Under the pieces are notes generated by a model. It did no database searches, was not told where the DNA came from, and worked only from the letters and a program-made list of their open reading frames with translations. The position numbers and the translations under genes are program-made. A DNA stretch of 64,000 nt from Cedecea davisae DSM 4568 (GTDB lineage: Bacteria > Pseudomonadota > Gammaproteobacteria > Enterobacterales > Enterobacteriaceae), in the NCBI RefSeq assembly GCF_000412335.2, contig NZ_KE161030.1, forward strand, positions 3,487,407 through 3,551,406. Reading direction: 5' to 3'. Within the stretch, counting starts at the first letter, position 1. Each line of letters begins with the position of its first letter. Below are positions 27,840-37,066 of the stretch, in pieces.

Positions 27840-28262
27840 ATGAATACGCTGCGCTATTTTGAGTTCGGTCAGTCACGTTCTTTGGTTTTGCTCATTGCCC
27901 GTATTGCGCTGGTGCTGCTGTTTATTATTTTCGGCTTTCCCAAAATCAGCGGCTTTAGCGGCACCGTTGAGTATATGGCCCATCTTGGTGCGCCGCTGCC
28001 GATGCTGTCCGCGATTATTGCGGTGCTGATGGAAGTGGTGGCTGCGCTGTTAGTTGTGCTTGGCTTCTTTACCCGTCCGCTGGCCATTTTGTTTGTGTTT
28101 TATACCCTCGGCACCGCGGTTATCGGCCACCATTTCTGGAATTTGACCGGCGATGCCGTGCTGCCGAACATGATTAACTTCTACAAAAACGTCAGTATTG
28201 CCGCAGGGTTCCTGCTGCTGGCGGTGGTCGGCCCGGGCGCTATCTCACTCGATAAACGCTAA
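27840..28262 (+). CDS. yphA: DoxX-family inner membrane protein YphA
   Basis: A 140-residue protein with four hydrophobic segments, matching E. coli YphA ([13 protein letters not shown] at the start, [10 protein letters not shown] at the end). DoxX proteins are small membrane proteins linked in some bacteria to redox stress or thiosulfate handling; YphA itself has no known role. The open frame begins 17 codons earlier, but the start at 27840 matches the family. In E. coli yphA opens the yph locus; here it is stranded between the porin gene and the ABC importer. Confidence 0.9.
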   Translation: MNTLRYFEFGQSRSLVLLIARIALVLLFIIFGFPKISGFSGTVEYMAHLGAPLPMLSAIIAVLMEVVAALLVVLGFFTRPLAILFVFYTLGTAVIGHHFWNLTGDAVLPNMINFYKNVSIAAGFLLLAVVGPGAISLDKR

Positions 28263-28276
28263 ACATTTCCCTGTTA

Positions 28277-28308
28277 AAAAGGCCGCAGTTCAGATGTGCG
28301 GCTTTTTT
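28277..28308 (+). terminator. Terminator after yphA
   Basis: GCCGCA-type arm paired with GTGCGGC across an eight-base loop, flanked by AAAA and TTTTTT. It can act in both directions. Confidence 0.8.
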
Positions 28309-28658
28309 ATTGCTCCCCCCTCTTTCAGCAATAAACCCTGACTCGCTTCAGCTCACAATTTCATAACATTTTTTCGGCGCATTCCCACCCAGACTCACCT
28401 CCAAAAGCTTCGCTCAACGCAAATTGTTTATTAATTGTTATTTATTTGTATGTAAAAACAACAAAAATTAACACTACCATTCCTGATAAAGTTAAAAAAA
28501 CATCATATATTTAACATAAAATTAACTAAATTATATCTAAAAACAAACAATAATGGGCGTAAATCACAATTAAAAAAACTGCGATTCATTCCCTCTTCCC
28601 TTCGTTGCTAGTCTGCTGTGCGTGACATGCCTCAGTCCCTAATAAAAAAGGTACACCT
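28309..28658 (+). promoter_or_regulatory. AT-rich control region of the sugar ABC operon
   Basis: About 350 bases without a gene, with many phased A- and T-runs that should bend DNA. A TCACA half-site (about 28564) is the only hint of CRP binding; no clear -35/-10 pair is seen. A regulator for the downstream operon is not encoded next to it. Confidence 0.35.
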
Positions 28659-29642
28659 ATGAAATTCAAACTCGCCTTACTCAGTGCAACCCTGATTTCT
28701 GCATGCATGTTGTCCGGAACGGCCGCCGCGGCGGAAAAATATGAAATCGCGGTGGTGGCGAAAGTCACCGGCATTCCGTGGTTCAACCGCATGGAAACCG
28801 GCGTCAATGAAGCCGCTAAAAAACTGAACGTTAACGCCTACCAGACCGGCGCTGCAACGCCGGATCCTGCCCAGCAGGTTAAGGTGATTGAGGATCTGAT
28901 CGCCAAAAAAGTGAACGCCATTATCGTGGTGCCTAACGACGCTAAAGTGCTGGAGCCCGTGCTGAAGAAAGCCCGCGACCAGGGCATCGTGGTGCTAACT
29001 CACGAATCGCCTGACCAGCAAATTGGCCAGTGGGATATCGAAACCATCGACAGCGAAAAATACGCTCAGGCCAATATGGACGAGCTGGCAAAAGATATGG
29101 GCGGGAAAGGCGGCTATGCCATTTACGTCGGCTCGCTGACCGTGCCGCTGCACAACGCCTGGGCAGACTCCGCCATCAAGTACCAGAAAGAGAAATACCC
29201 GGACATGTTCGAAGTGACCTCGCGCCTGCCGGTGGCGGAAAGCATTGATAAATCCTACTCCACGACGCTTGATCTGATGAAAACCTATCCGCAGATGAAA
29301 GGCGTGATCGGCTTTGGTTCACTCGGCCCGATCGGCGCAGGGCAGGCGGTACAGAAAAAACGTGCGAAGGATAAGCTGGCGGTTGTCGGTATCGCAATGC
29401 CGGGCCAGGCAGCGCCTTACCTGATGCGCGGTGACATCAAGAAAGCGCTGCTCTGGGATCCTAAAGATGCCGGTTACGCTCTGGTAACGGTGGCAGACCA
29501 GCTGTTACAGGGTAAAGCCGTGACTAAAGATCTGACCATTGACGGTTTGGGCAAGGCAGATGTCGACATGGATAAGAAAGTGATCCGTTTTAATAAGATC
29601 CTCGAAGTCACCAAAGATAACGCTCAGTCTCTCGGTTTCTAA
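28659..29642 (+). CDS. Periplasmic sugar-binding protein of ABC importer
   Basis: A 327-residue type I periplasmic binding protein with a signal peptide of about 24 residues (cleavage near AAA-AEKYEI). The fold resembles the ribose/AI-2 group (LsrB- and RhaS-like), with the usual PAQQVKVIEDLIAKKVNAIIV stretch split over two strands. It captures a sugar for the two permeases and the ATPase encoded downstream. The kinase and isomerase encoded further on suggest a pentulose or pentose. A GC-rich hairpin follows the stop, as often seen where binding protein is made in excess. Confidence 0.87.
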   Translation: MKFKLALLSATLISACMLSGTAAAAEKYEIAVVAKVTGIPWFNRMETGVNEAAKKLNVNAYQTGAATPDPAQQVKVIEDLIAKKVNAIIVVPNDAKVLEPVLKKARDQGIVVLTHESPDQQIGQWDIETIDSEKYAQANMDELAKDMGGKGGYAIYVGSLTVPLHNAWADSAIKYQKEKYPDMFEVTSRLPVAESIDKSYSTTLDLMKTYPQMKGVIGFGSLGPIGAGQAVQKKRAKDKLAVVGIAMPGQAAPYLMRGDIKKALLWDPKDAGYALVTVADQLLQGKAVTKDLTIDGLGKADVDMDKKVIRFNKILEVTKDNAQSLGF

Positions 29643-29673
29643 GGCACTTAAGCCAACACCACGGAATCGGAAC

Positions 29674-29691
29674 GCCGGTCATTCGGCCGGC
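29674..29691 (+). other. Hairpin between binding-protein and ATPase genes
   Basis: GCCGG and CCGGC around an eight-base loop, followed by TTTCTC. It likely reduces read-through or stabilises the binding-protein message. Confidence 0.45.
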
Positions 29692-29748
29692 TTTCTCGTA
29701 AAGATTATTTTCTGGTGCCCATTCCGGGCGCCGGCAGGGGTATGACCC

Positions 29749-31248
29749 ATGACCGACACTTCCGCATTTATCACTCTTGAGAATATCAGCAAGCAATTCC
29801 CGGGCGTGCGGGCGCTGGATAACGTCAATCTGACGCTCAAAAAAGGCGAAGTCCACTGTCTGGCCGGGCAAAACGGCTGCGGTAAGAGCACGATTATTAA
29901 AGTGATTTCCGGCGTTTACCACCCGGAAAAAGGGGCGCAAATTGCCCTCGACGGCAAGCTGTTTCATCACCTGACGCCGACGCTGTCGGCGCATTACGGC
30001 ATCCAGGTTATTTACCAGGATCTTTCGCTATTCCCGAACTTCAGCGTGGCCGAGAACATTACCATTCACCGCTACCAGCCGGGCGGCAGCCTGTGGGTAA
30101 ACCGCAGCGCGATGAGAGAGCAGGCCATGGCGGCCATGCAGCGTATCGGCGTGGCGCTCGATCCCGACAAAAAGGTCGAAAAGCTCTCAATAGCCGACCG
30201 CCAGCTGGTTGCCATTTGCCGCGCCATTGCCGCCGACGCCAGGCTGGTGATTATGGATGAACCCACCGCCTCGCTGACACGTCAGGAGGTGAATGGCCTG
30301 CTGCGCGTGGTTAATGAACTCAAAGCAGACGGCATCTGCGTGGTGTTTGTCAGCCACCGCCTGGACGAAGTAATGGAAGTCGCCGACCGAATCAGCGTGA
30401 TGCGCGACGGCAAGCTGGTCGGCACCTGGCAGGCCAGCGAGCTGGACAGCCACGAGCTGGCTTACCTGATGACCGGCCAGCGCTTCCACTACAGCCCGCT
30501 GCCGGAAAAACCACCGCTCGACAGGCAACCCATGCTGGAGCTGCGCGGTTTAAGCCGCAAGGGGAAATACCACAACGTAAACCTGGCGCTGCGCGGCGGC
30601 GAAATTGTCTCGATAGTCGGCCTGCTTGGTTCCGGCCGTACCGAGCTATGCATGAGCCTGTTCGGTATGACCCAGCCGCAAAGTGGAGAGATGCTGATCG
30701 ATGGCAAACCGGTGAAGCTGCGCAGTAACCATGATGCGATCAAACAGGGTATTGGCTATGTCTCGGAAGATCGCATGACCCAGGGGCTTATTATGGAGCA
30801 GTCGATCTACGACAACACTATCGTCACCGTTTTCGACCAGCTCCACACCCGCAGCGGCCTGCTGGATCATGCCAAAGCGCGCGAGCTGGTTGCCACGCTG
30901 ATCCGCGAACTCAACATCAAAGTGTCCGATCCCGATTTACCGGTAAAAACCCTTTCAGGCGGTAACGCCCAAAGGATCGCCATTGCTAAATGGGTAGCCA
31001 CTCGCCCGCAGATATTAATTCTCGACTCGCCAACGGTTGGGGTCGATATCGCCAACAAAGAGGGCATTTACCAGATTGCCCGTGACCTCGCAGAACAGGG
31101 GATGGCGGTATTAATGATTTGCGATGAGATCCCGGAAGCTTACTACAACAGCCACCGCGTGCTGGTGATGCGCCGGGGCGAGCTGGTAGCGGAGTTTAAT
31201 CCTCACCGCTGTAGCGAACAGGAAATTGCTGAGGTAGTCAATGAATAG
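29749..31248 (+). CDS. Sugar ABC transporter ATP-binding protein (double domain)
   Basis: A 499-residue RbsA/MglA-type protein with two ATPase domains. The first has Walker A GQNGCGKST (about residues 40-48) and Walker B LVIMDEPT with the catalytic glutamate. The second has a degenerate Walker A (GLLGSGRTE), a good signature LSGGNAQRI, and Walker B ILILDSPT, in which serine replaces the catalytic glutamate. Only one of the two sites should hydrolyse ATP well. The 3' end overlaps the first permease gene by eight bases. Confidence 0.9.
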   Translation: MTDTSAFITLENISKQFPGVRALDNVNLTLKKGEVHCLAGQNGCGKSTIIKVISGVYHPEKGAQIALDGKLFHHLTPTLSAHYGIQVIYQDLSLFPNFSVAENITIHRYQPGGSLWVNRSAMREQAMAAMQRIGVALDPDKKVEKLSIADRQLVAICRAIAADARLVIMDEPTASLTRQEVNGLLRVVNELKADGICVVFVSHRLDEVMEVADRISVMRDGKLVGTWQASELDSHELAYLMTGQRFHYSPLPEKPPLDRQPMLELRGLSRKGKYHNVNLALRGGEIVSIVGLLGSGRTELCMSLFGMTQPQSGEMLIDGKPVKLRSNHDAIKQGIGYVSEDRMTQGLIMEQSIYDNTIVTVFDQLHTRSGLLDHAKARELVATLIRELNIKVSDPDLPVKTLSGGNAQRIAIAKWVATRPQILILDSPTVGVDIANKEGIYQIARDLAEQGMAVLMICDEIPEAYYNSHRVLVMRRGELVAEFNPHRCSEQEIAEVVNE

Positions 31249-32230
31249 CCCTCGTCTCTCCCGCCTGGCCGGGCAACATGAATTCTGGCTGGGGCTTCTG
31301 GTCGTCGCCCTGGCCGTGGGTCTTAGCATCAGTACCGACGAGTTTTTATCGCTGGGTAACCTGACGGACGTTGCCACCAGCTACGCCATTCTCGGCATTC
31401 TGGCCTGCGGCCTGTTTGTGGTGCTTATCTCCGGGGGGATTGATATTTCCTTCCCGGCGATGACCGCAATCGCGCAGTACGTGATGGCGAGTTGGGTTAT
31501 CGCCCACGGCGGTAACTTTGCGCTGGCGCTGGTCCTCTCGATTGCCGTCGGGCTACTGCTCGGGCTTATCAACGGCTTCCTGGTTTACTGGCTCCGTGTG
31601 CCGGCGATTATTATTACCATCGCCACGCTGAACCTCTATTACGGCCTGCTGGTTTATCTCACGAAAGGGACGTGGCTTTACGGCTTCCCGGACTGGTTTA
31701 TGAACGGCATCAACTGGTTCTCTTTCACCGCCAAAGACGGCTATCAGTACGGGCTTACTCTGCCGCTCTTGTGCCTCGCAGCGGTGATTATCTTTACCGC
31801 CATATTGATGAACTACACGCGCCCTGGCCGCCAGATTTATGCCATGGGCGGTAACCGCGAGGCGGCTTCTCGGCTGGGGATGAACCTGCTGAAACTGCAT
31901 TTTTATGTCTACGGATATATGGGCATTCTCGCCGGGGTTGCCGCGGTGGTTCAGGCGCAGATTACCCAGTCCGTTGCGCCTAATTCGCTGCTCGGTTTTG
32001 AGCTGACCGTGTTGGCGGCGGTAGTGCTGGGCGGAACCAGCATGACGGGCGGGCGCGGCACACTAACCGGCACGCTGCTGGGCGTTATCCTGCTGGCCTT
32101 CCTGCAAAACGGCCTGACGCTGCTTAGCGTCTCTTCATACTGGCATGCCGTATTCAGCGGCGTAATTATCCTGGTCAGCATCAGCGCAACGGCCTGGAAT
32201 GAAAAACGCAAACTCGCAAGGGAGCTTTAA
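31241..32230 (+). CDS. Sugar ABC transporter permease 1
   Basis: A 329-residue inner-membrane protein with about eight to ten hydrophobic segments, of the RbsC/YphD type. The family loop AMGGNREAASRLGMN that contacts the ATPase and the later VLAAVVLGGTSMTGGRGT are present. It forms the translocation path with permease 2. The start overlaps the ATPase gene and the stop lies one base before the second permease start. Confidence 0.88.
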   Translation: MNSPRLSRLAGQHEFWLGLLVVALAVGLSISTDEFLSLGNLTDVATSYAILGILACGLFVVLISGGIDISFPAMTAIAQYVMASWVIAHGGNFALALVLSIAVGLLLGLINGFLVYWLRVPAIIITIATLNLYYGLLVYLTKGTWLYGFPDWFMNGINWFSFTAKDGYQYGLTLPLLCLAAVIIFTAILMNYTRPGRQIYAMGGNREAASRLGMNLLKLHFYVYGYMGILAGVAAVVQAQITQSVAPNSLLGFELTVLAAVVLGGTSMTGGRGTLTGTLLGVILLAFLQNGLTLLSVSSYWHAVFSGVIILVSISATAWNEKRKLAREL

Positions 32231-32231
32231 G

Positions 32232-33185
32232 ATGAAGACCTTCGCCAGATTTTTACCCGGTGACGCCATCATCCGGCTGCAGTGCGCAATCATTATTGCG
32301 GTGGCCCTGGCCTTCTCCCTGCTGCTTGGCGGGCGCTTCTTTAGCCTCGCTAACTTCCAGTCCATCGGCTCACAATTGCCGATCCTCGGGATGCTGGCGC
32401 TGGGCATGGGAATGACGATGCTCACCGGCGGCATTAACCTGTCGATTATCGCCGGGGCTAACGCCTGCTCGCTGGCAATGGCGGCGGTTATCGTCAGCCA
32501 TCCTGATAATCCTCTGTTTTTTGCTCTGGCAATGCTGGCCGGTATAGCGGTCGCCGTGGCTATCGGCACGCTGAACGGGGCGCTGATTGCGTGGGTTGGC
32601 GTCTCGCCTATCCTCGCCACGCTGGGGACCATGACGCTGATTTCCGGCCTCAATATTTTGCTCTCTAACGGGACGGTGATTTCCGGCTTCCCGGCGGCGA
32701 TTCAGTATCTTGGCAACGCCTCAATTCTTGGTATTCCCGTCGCCCTGCTGCTGTTCCTGCTGGTGGCGGTTCTGCTTTGGGTGCTGCTTGAGCACACCAC
32801 GCTCGGCCGCAGCCTCTATCTTGTCGGCTCAAACGAACAGGCTACGCGCTTTAGCGGCGTAAACACCGTGCGGGTGCAGATTTCTGTGTACATCATTTCC
32901 GCGCTGCTCGGCTGGGTCGCCGCCATTTTGATGATGGCAAAATTCAACTCGGCTAAGGCCGGGTACGGCGAATCTTACCTGCTGGTGACCATCCTTGCTT
33001 CGGTGCTGGGCGGCATCAATCCGGACGGCGGCTTTGGCCGCATCATCGGCCTGGTGCTGGCGCTGATTGTGCTGCAAATGCTGGAAAGCGGCTTTAACTT
33101 GCTGGGGATCAGCAGCTATCTGACCATGGCGCTCTGGGGCGCGGTGCTGATCCTCTTTATCGCATTACAGAATCGTAAAGCCTGA
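32232..33185 (+). CDS. Sugar ABC transporter permease 2
   Basis: A 317-residue RbsC-type permease. The ATPase-contact loop is LVGSNEQATRFSGVN, and the conserved glycine-rich segment VLGGINPDGGFGR follows. The frame is open from 32199, overlapping permease 1, but the ATG at 32232 with GGGAG upstream gives a normal N-terminus. Two different permeases in one operon suggest a heterodimeric channel, as in LsrCD. Confidence 0.87.
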   Translation: MKTFARFLPGDAIIRLQCAIIIAVALAFSLLLGGRFFSLANFQSIGSQLPILGMLALGMGMTMLTGGINLSIIAGANACSLAMAAVIVSHPDNPLFFALAMLAGIAVAVAIGTLNGALIAWVGVSPILATLGTMTLISGLNILLSNGTVISGFPAAIQYLGNASILGIPVALLLFLLVAVLLWVLLEHTTLGRSLYLVGSNEQATRFSGVNTVRVQISVYIISALLGWVAAILMMAKFNSAKAGYGESYLLVTILASVLGGINPDGGFGRIIGLVLALIVLQMLESGFNLLGISSYLTMALWGAVLILFIALQNRKA

Positions 33186-33201
33186 ATTCAGGAGAATAAT
33201 T

Positions 33202-34839
33202 ATGGCGAGTTACTTCATTGGGGTGGACGTTGGAACGGGAAGCGCCCGGGCGGGCGTGTTTGACCTGAACGGCAGAATGGTGGGCGAGGCAAGCCGGAGC
33301 ATCGAAATTTTCCGCCCGCAGGCTGATTTTGTTGAGCAATCCTCAGACAACATCTGGCAGGCTGTGTGTAACGCAGTCCGCGACGCGGTGAACCAGGCGG
33401 ACATCAACCCGATTCAGGTTAAAGGCCTTGGCTTCGACGCCACCTGTTCGCTGGTGGTGCTGGATAAAGAAGGTAAACCGCTGACCGTTAGCCCGTCCGG
33501 GCGCAGCGAGCAGAACATCATCGTCTGGATGGATCACCGCGCGATCGCCCAGGCCGATCGCATTAATGCCCTGCACCACCGGGTGCTGGACTACGTTGGC
33601 GGCATTATCTCGCCGGAAATGCAGACGCCGAAGCTACTGTGGCTGAAGCAGCATATGCCGAACAGCTGGTCGAATGCCGGTTACTATTTTGACCTGCCGG
33701 ACTTTCTGACCTGGCGAGCCACCGGGGACGATACCCGCTCGCTCTGCTCGACGGTCTGCAAATGGACCTATATGGGCCACGAAGATAAATGGGACAGCAG
33801 CTATTTCCGCCAGATCGGGCTGGAAGACCTGCTGGAACACGATGCGGAAAAAATCGGCCGCTACGTCAAAACCATGGGTGAGCCGCTGGGCCACGGTCTG
33901 ACCCAGCGCGCCGCCAGCGAAATGGGTCTGATTGCCGGGACCGCCGTCAGCGTATCGATTATTGATGCCCACGCGGGCACGCTCGGCACGCTGGGCGCCT
34001 GCGGCGTAACGGGTGAAGTAGCTGATTTTGACCGCCGCGTCGCGCTGATTGGCGGAACGTCAACCGGCCATATGGCTATCTCAAAAGAGGCGCGTTTTAT
34101 CAACGGCGTCTGGGGGCCTTACTATTCGGCGGTGCTGCCCGGCTACTGGCTTAACGAAGGCGGCCAGTCGGCTACCGGGGCGCTTATCGACCATATTATT
34201 CAGTCGCACCCTTGCTATGACGCAATGCAGGCGCAGGCCAAAGCCCAGGGGCATACCATTTATGAGCAGCTGAACGCCCTGCTGCGGAAAATGGCCGGAG
34301 AGCCGGAGAACATCGCCTTTCTGACCCGCGATATGCATATCCTGCCCTACTTCCACGGCAACCGTTCGCCGCGCGCCAACCCAACGCTGACCGGCGTTAT
34401 CAGCGGGCTTAAACTTTCCCGCACGCCGGAGGACATGGCGCTTCAGTATCTGGCAACTATTCAGGCCATCGCGCTCGGCACGCGCCATATTATTGAGACC
34501 ATGAACCAAAGCGGTTACACCATCGACACCATTATGGCGAGCGGCGGCGGCACTAAAAACCCAATTTTCGTCCAGGAACACGCCAATGCGACCGGGTGCG
34601 CCATGTTACTGCCGGAAGAGAGCGAGGCCATGCTGCTGGGCAGTGCCATGATGGGCACCGTGGCTGCGGGCGTGTTCGACTCGTTCCCTGAAGCCATGTC
34701 GGTGATGAGCCGCATCGGCAAAACGGTTACGCCGCAGACCAACCGCATCAAGCAATATTACGACCGCAAATATAAGGTGTTCCACGAGATGTATCTCGAC
34801 CATATGAAATACCGCCAGCTGATGCAGGAGGAAGCATGA
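33202..34839 (+). CDS. FGGY-family pentulose kinase
   Basis: A 545-residue carbohydrate kinase of the FGGY superfamily, of the branch that includes D-ribulokinases. The N-terminal phosphate loop is GVDVGTGSARAGVFD; the central ATP-binding GGTSTGHMAIS and the late ASGGGTKNP complete the actin-like fold. It should phosphorylate a ketopentose, probably at C5, after uptake by the ABC importer. AGGAG is well placed upstream. The gene overlaps the SIS-domain gene by four bases, so the two proteins probably act in one pathway. The exact substrate is inference. Confidence 0.87.
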   Translation: MASYFIGVDVGTGSARAGVFDLNGRMVGEASRSIEIFRPQADFVEQSSDNIWQAVCNAVRDAVNQADINPIQVKGLGFDATCSLVVLDKEGKPLTVSPSGRSEQNIIVWMDHRAIAQADRINALHHRVLDYVGGIISPEMQTPKLLWLKQHMPNSWSNAGYYFDLPDFLTWRATGDDTRSLCSTVCKWTYMGHEDKWDSSYFRQIGLEDLLEHDAEKIGRYVKTMGEPLGHGLTQRAASEMGLIAGTAVSVSIIDAHAGTLGTLGACGVTGEVADFDRRVALIGGTSTGHMAISKEARFINGVWGPYYSAVLPGYWLNEGGQSATGALIDHIIQSHPCYDAMQAQAKAQGHTIYEQLNALLRKMAGEPENIAFLTRDMHILPYFHGNRSPRANPTLTGVISGLKLSRTPEDMALQYLATIQAIALGTRHIIETMNQSGYTIDTIMASGGGTKNPIFVQEHANATGCAMLLPEESEAMLLGSAMMGTVAAGVFDSFPEAMSVMSRIGKTVTPQTNRIKQYYDRKYKVFHEMYLDHMKYRQLMQEEA

Positions 34840-35435
34840 GCGAGTCCTGGCAGCAGGCAACCCAGGCCTGGAGCGTTTGCAGCCGGGAGCTGGCGGCGCT
34901 GGAGCAGCATCTGAGTGAGTCGCTATGGCAGGCTTTGCTGGCGGAGATCAGAAACTGCAAAGGCAAGATAGTGGTCACCGGCGTCGGCACGTCCGGCATT
35001 GCGGCGCGAAAAATTGCCCATATGCTGGCCTGCGTTGAGCGCCCGGCTATTTACCTCAACGCCACCGACGCGGCCCACGGCGATCTCGGGTTTTTACGTG
35101 AAGATGACCTGATGATAATGCTTTCCCGCGGCGGGAATTCAGACGAGCTGACCCGCCTATTGCCGGGGCTGGCTTCCAGAAATGTGCCGCTTGTTAGCGT
35201 GACCGAAAATCCGGGTTCAGCTATAGCCAAAGCGTCCAGGCTAGTTATCTCCACCGGGGTAAAGAACGAAATGGACCCGCTTAACATGCTGGCGACGACC
35301 TCGATTATTCTGGTGCTGGCCATTTTTGATGCGGCCTGCGCCTGCCTGATGAGCGAGAGCGGCTATTCGAAGGAGAGGTTGCTGGCGGTGCATCCCGGCG
35401 GAGACGTCGGGCTGACGCTGCGAAAGCAGCAGTAA
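34836..35435 (+). CDS. SIS-domain sugar-phosphate isomerase, KpsF/KdsD-like without CBS domains
   Basis: A 199-residue protein with one SIS domain: VVTGVGTSGIAARKIAHML near residue 47 and LSRGGNSDEL in the phosphate-binding loop, ending with HPGGDVG at about residue 186. The spacing resembles arabinose-5-phosphate isomerases (KdsD, GutQ), which interconvert D-arabinose 5-phosphate and D-ribulose 5-phosphate, but the CBS pair is missing. Being coupled to a pentulose kinase, it may convert the phosphorylated sugar into an intermediate of the pentose phosphate pathway. A hexulose-phosphate isomerase is another possibility. Confidence 0.8.
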   Translation: MSESWQQATQAWSVCSRELAALEQHLSESLWQALLAEIRNCKGKIVVTGVGTSGIAARKIAHMLACVERPAIYLNATDAAHGDLGFLREDDLMIMLSRGGNSDELTRLLPGLASRNVPLVSVTENPGSAIAKASRLVISTGVKNEMDPLNMLATTSIILVLAIFDAACACLMSESGYSKERLLAVHPGGDVGLTLRKQQ

Positions 35436-35436
35436 A

Positions 35437-35466
35437 TAAAAAAGGCTTCCCGAAGGAAGCCTTTTC
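35437..35466. terminator. Bidirectional terminator between SIS gene and glyA
   Basis: AAAAAAGGCTTCC and GGAAGCCTTTT flank the tetraloop CGAA. It serves both convergent units. Confidence 0.9.
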
Positions 35467-35483
35467 TCAATCCAGTTTAGCGA

Positions 35484-36737
35484 TTACGCGTAAACCGGGA
35501 AACGAGCGCAGATATCCAGCACTTTCTGTTTAGTGCGTTCAATCACGGCTTCGTCGTTGATGCTGTCCAGGATGTCACACATCCAGCCAGCCAGCTCTTT
35601 CACTTCCGCTTCTTTGAAGCCGCGGCGGGTGACGGACGGGCTGCCGATACGGATACCGGAGGTCACAAACGGGCTCTTAGGATCGTTCGGCACGCTGTTT
35701 TTGTTCACGGTGATGTTGGCGCGGCCCAGGGCAGCGTCAGCTTCTTTACCGGTCAGGTTTTTATCAACCAGATCCAGCAGGAACAGGTGGTTTTCAGTGC
35801 CGCCGGAGACCACTTTGTAGCCACGGTCGAGGAACACTTCAACCATAGCTTTAGCGTTCTTAGCAACCTGCTGCTGGTAAACTTTGAACTCTGGCTCCAT
35901 CGCTTCTTTCAGCGCTACGGCTTTCGCCGCGATAACGTGCATCAGCGGGCCGCCCTGCGCGCTTGGGAATACGGCAGAGTTCAGTTTTTTGTAGAGATCT
36001 TCGTCGCCGCCCTTCGCCAGGATCAGGCCACCGCGTGGGCCCGCCAGGGTTTTGTGGGTGGTCGTGGTCACAACGTGAGCGTGTGGAACCGGGTTCGGGT
36101 AAACGTCTGCGGCGATCAGACCCGCAACGTGCGCCATATCAACGAACAGGTAAGCACCAATGCTGTCTGCGATTTCACGCATTTTTGCCCAGTCAACAAT
36201 GCCGGAATAAGCCGAGAAGCCGCCGATGATCATCTTCGGCTTGTGCTCTTTAGCCTGCTTCGCCATGTCTTCGTAGTCAATTTTACCGGACTCATCAATA
36301 CCGTAAGGGATGATGTTGTACAGCTTGCCGGAGAAGTTAACCGGGGAGCCGTGAGTCAGGTGGCCGCCCTGCGCCAGGTTCATACCCAGAACGGTATCGC
36401 CCGGTTGCAGCAGCGCGGTGTACACCGCGAAGTTAGCCTGGGAGCCAGAATGCGGCTGTACGTTGGCGTAATCGGCGCCAAACAGCTCTTTCGCACGGTC
36501 AATGGCCAGTTGCTCAACGATATCAACGTATTCGCAGCCGCCGTAGTAACGTTTACCCGGATAGCCTTCAGCGTACTTGTTGGTCAGCTGAGAACCCTGC
36601 GCCTGCATAACGCGCGGGCTGGTGTAGTTTTCGGAGGCGATCAGTTCAATGTGCTCTTCCTGACGTACTTTTTCTTGCTCCATGGCCTGCCACAATTCTG
36701 GATCGTAATCGGCAATGTTCATTTCACGCTTTAACAT
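35484..36737 (-). CDS. glyA: Serine hydroxymethyltransferase GlyA
   Basis: A 417-residue PLP enzyme that makes glycine and 5,10-methylene-tetrahydrofolate from serine. The PLP lysine lies in [14 protein letters not shown]. Length and sequence match E. coli GlyA from [12 protein letters not shown] onward; an ATG two codons upstream is in frame but not needed. The upstream gap contains a PurR-like operator, consistent with the known purine control of glyA. Confidence 0.97.
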   Translation of the reverse strand: MLKREMNIADYDPELWQAMEQEKVRQEEHIELIASENYTSPRVMQAQGSQLTNKYAEGYPGKRYYGGCEYVDIVEQLAIDRAKELFGADYANVQPHSGSQANFAVYTALLQPGDTVLGMNLAQGGHLTHGSPVNFSGKLYNIIPYGIDESGKIDYEDMAKQAKEHKPKMIIGGFSAYSGIVDWAKMREIADSIGAYLFVDMAHVAGLIAADVYPNPVPHAHVVTTTTHKTLAGPRGGLILAKGGDEDLYKKLNSAVFPSAQGGPLMHVIAAKAVALKEAMEPEFKVYQQQVAKNAKAMVEVFLDRGYKVVSGGTENHLFLLDLVDKNLTGKEADAALGRANITVNKNSVPNDPKSPFVTSGIRIGSPSVTRRGFKEAEVKELAGWMCDILDSINDEAVIERTKQKVLDICARFPVYA

Positions 36738-36857
36738 TCGCATCTCCTGACTCAGCTAACGGTAAAAATTTTTACGGCAATGAGGGTGCCCTTTTGGGCG
36801 ACGGGCAACAGTGTAAACCGAAACCCTTCCCGGTGATAGGGCTTGATTGAGGTTTTT

Positions 36858-36873
36858 ACGCAAACGATTACCC
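36858..36873. promoter_or_regulatory. PurR operator upstream of glyA
   Basis: ACGCAAACGATTACCC fits the PurR consensus ACGCAAACGTTTNCNT at most positions. It lies about 120 bases upstream of the glyA start codon, where PurR control is known in E. coli. Confidence 0.65.
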
Positions 36874-37015
36874 AGGCATGAGATAAGGGTTTCAGGCAAT
36901 AAAATAAGCGCCATTTAGCCGGATATTTCTTCATCAGCAAGATGCGCATTTTTCATGTTCTGTGACGCCAGTCGTTAACAACGATAACCCATTTACAACA
37001 TAGGTCTATTTCTAT

Positions 37016-37038
37016 AACATGCATTTTAAATGCAATTT
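37016..37038 (+). promoter_or_regulatory. NsrR site at the hmp promoter
   Basis: ATGCATTTTAAATGCA is the core of a near-perfect inverted repeat, the known NsrR pattern. It lies about 30-50 bases before the hmp start and touches the AT-rich TTATAAAT that is the likely -10. NsrR loses its Fe-S cluster when NO is present, relieving repression. Confidence 0.85.
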
Positions 37039-37066
37039 ATAAATCCCGCTGTTTATGGAGAACGCC

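Noticed and set aside
35484-36737. Changed residues near FPSAQGGP in GlyA as a possible defect
   Set aside because: This variant is ordinary among enterobacterial GlyA proteins and the PLP lysine motif is intact.
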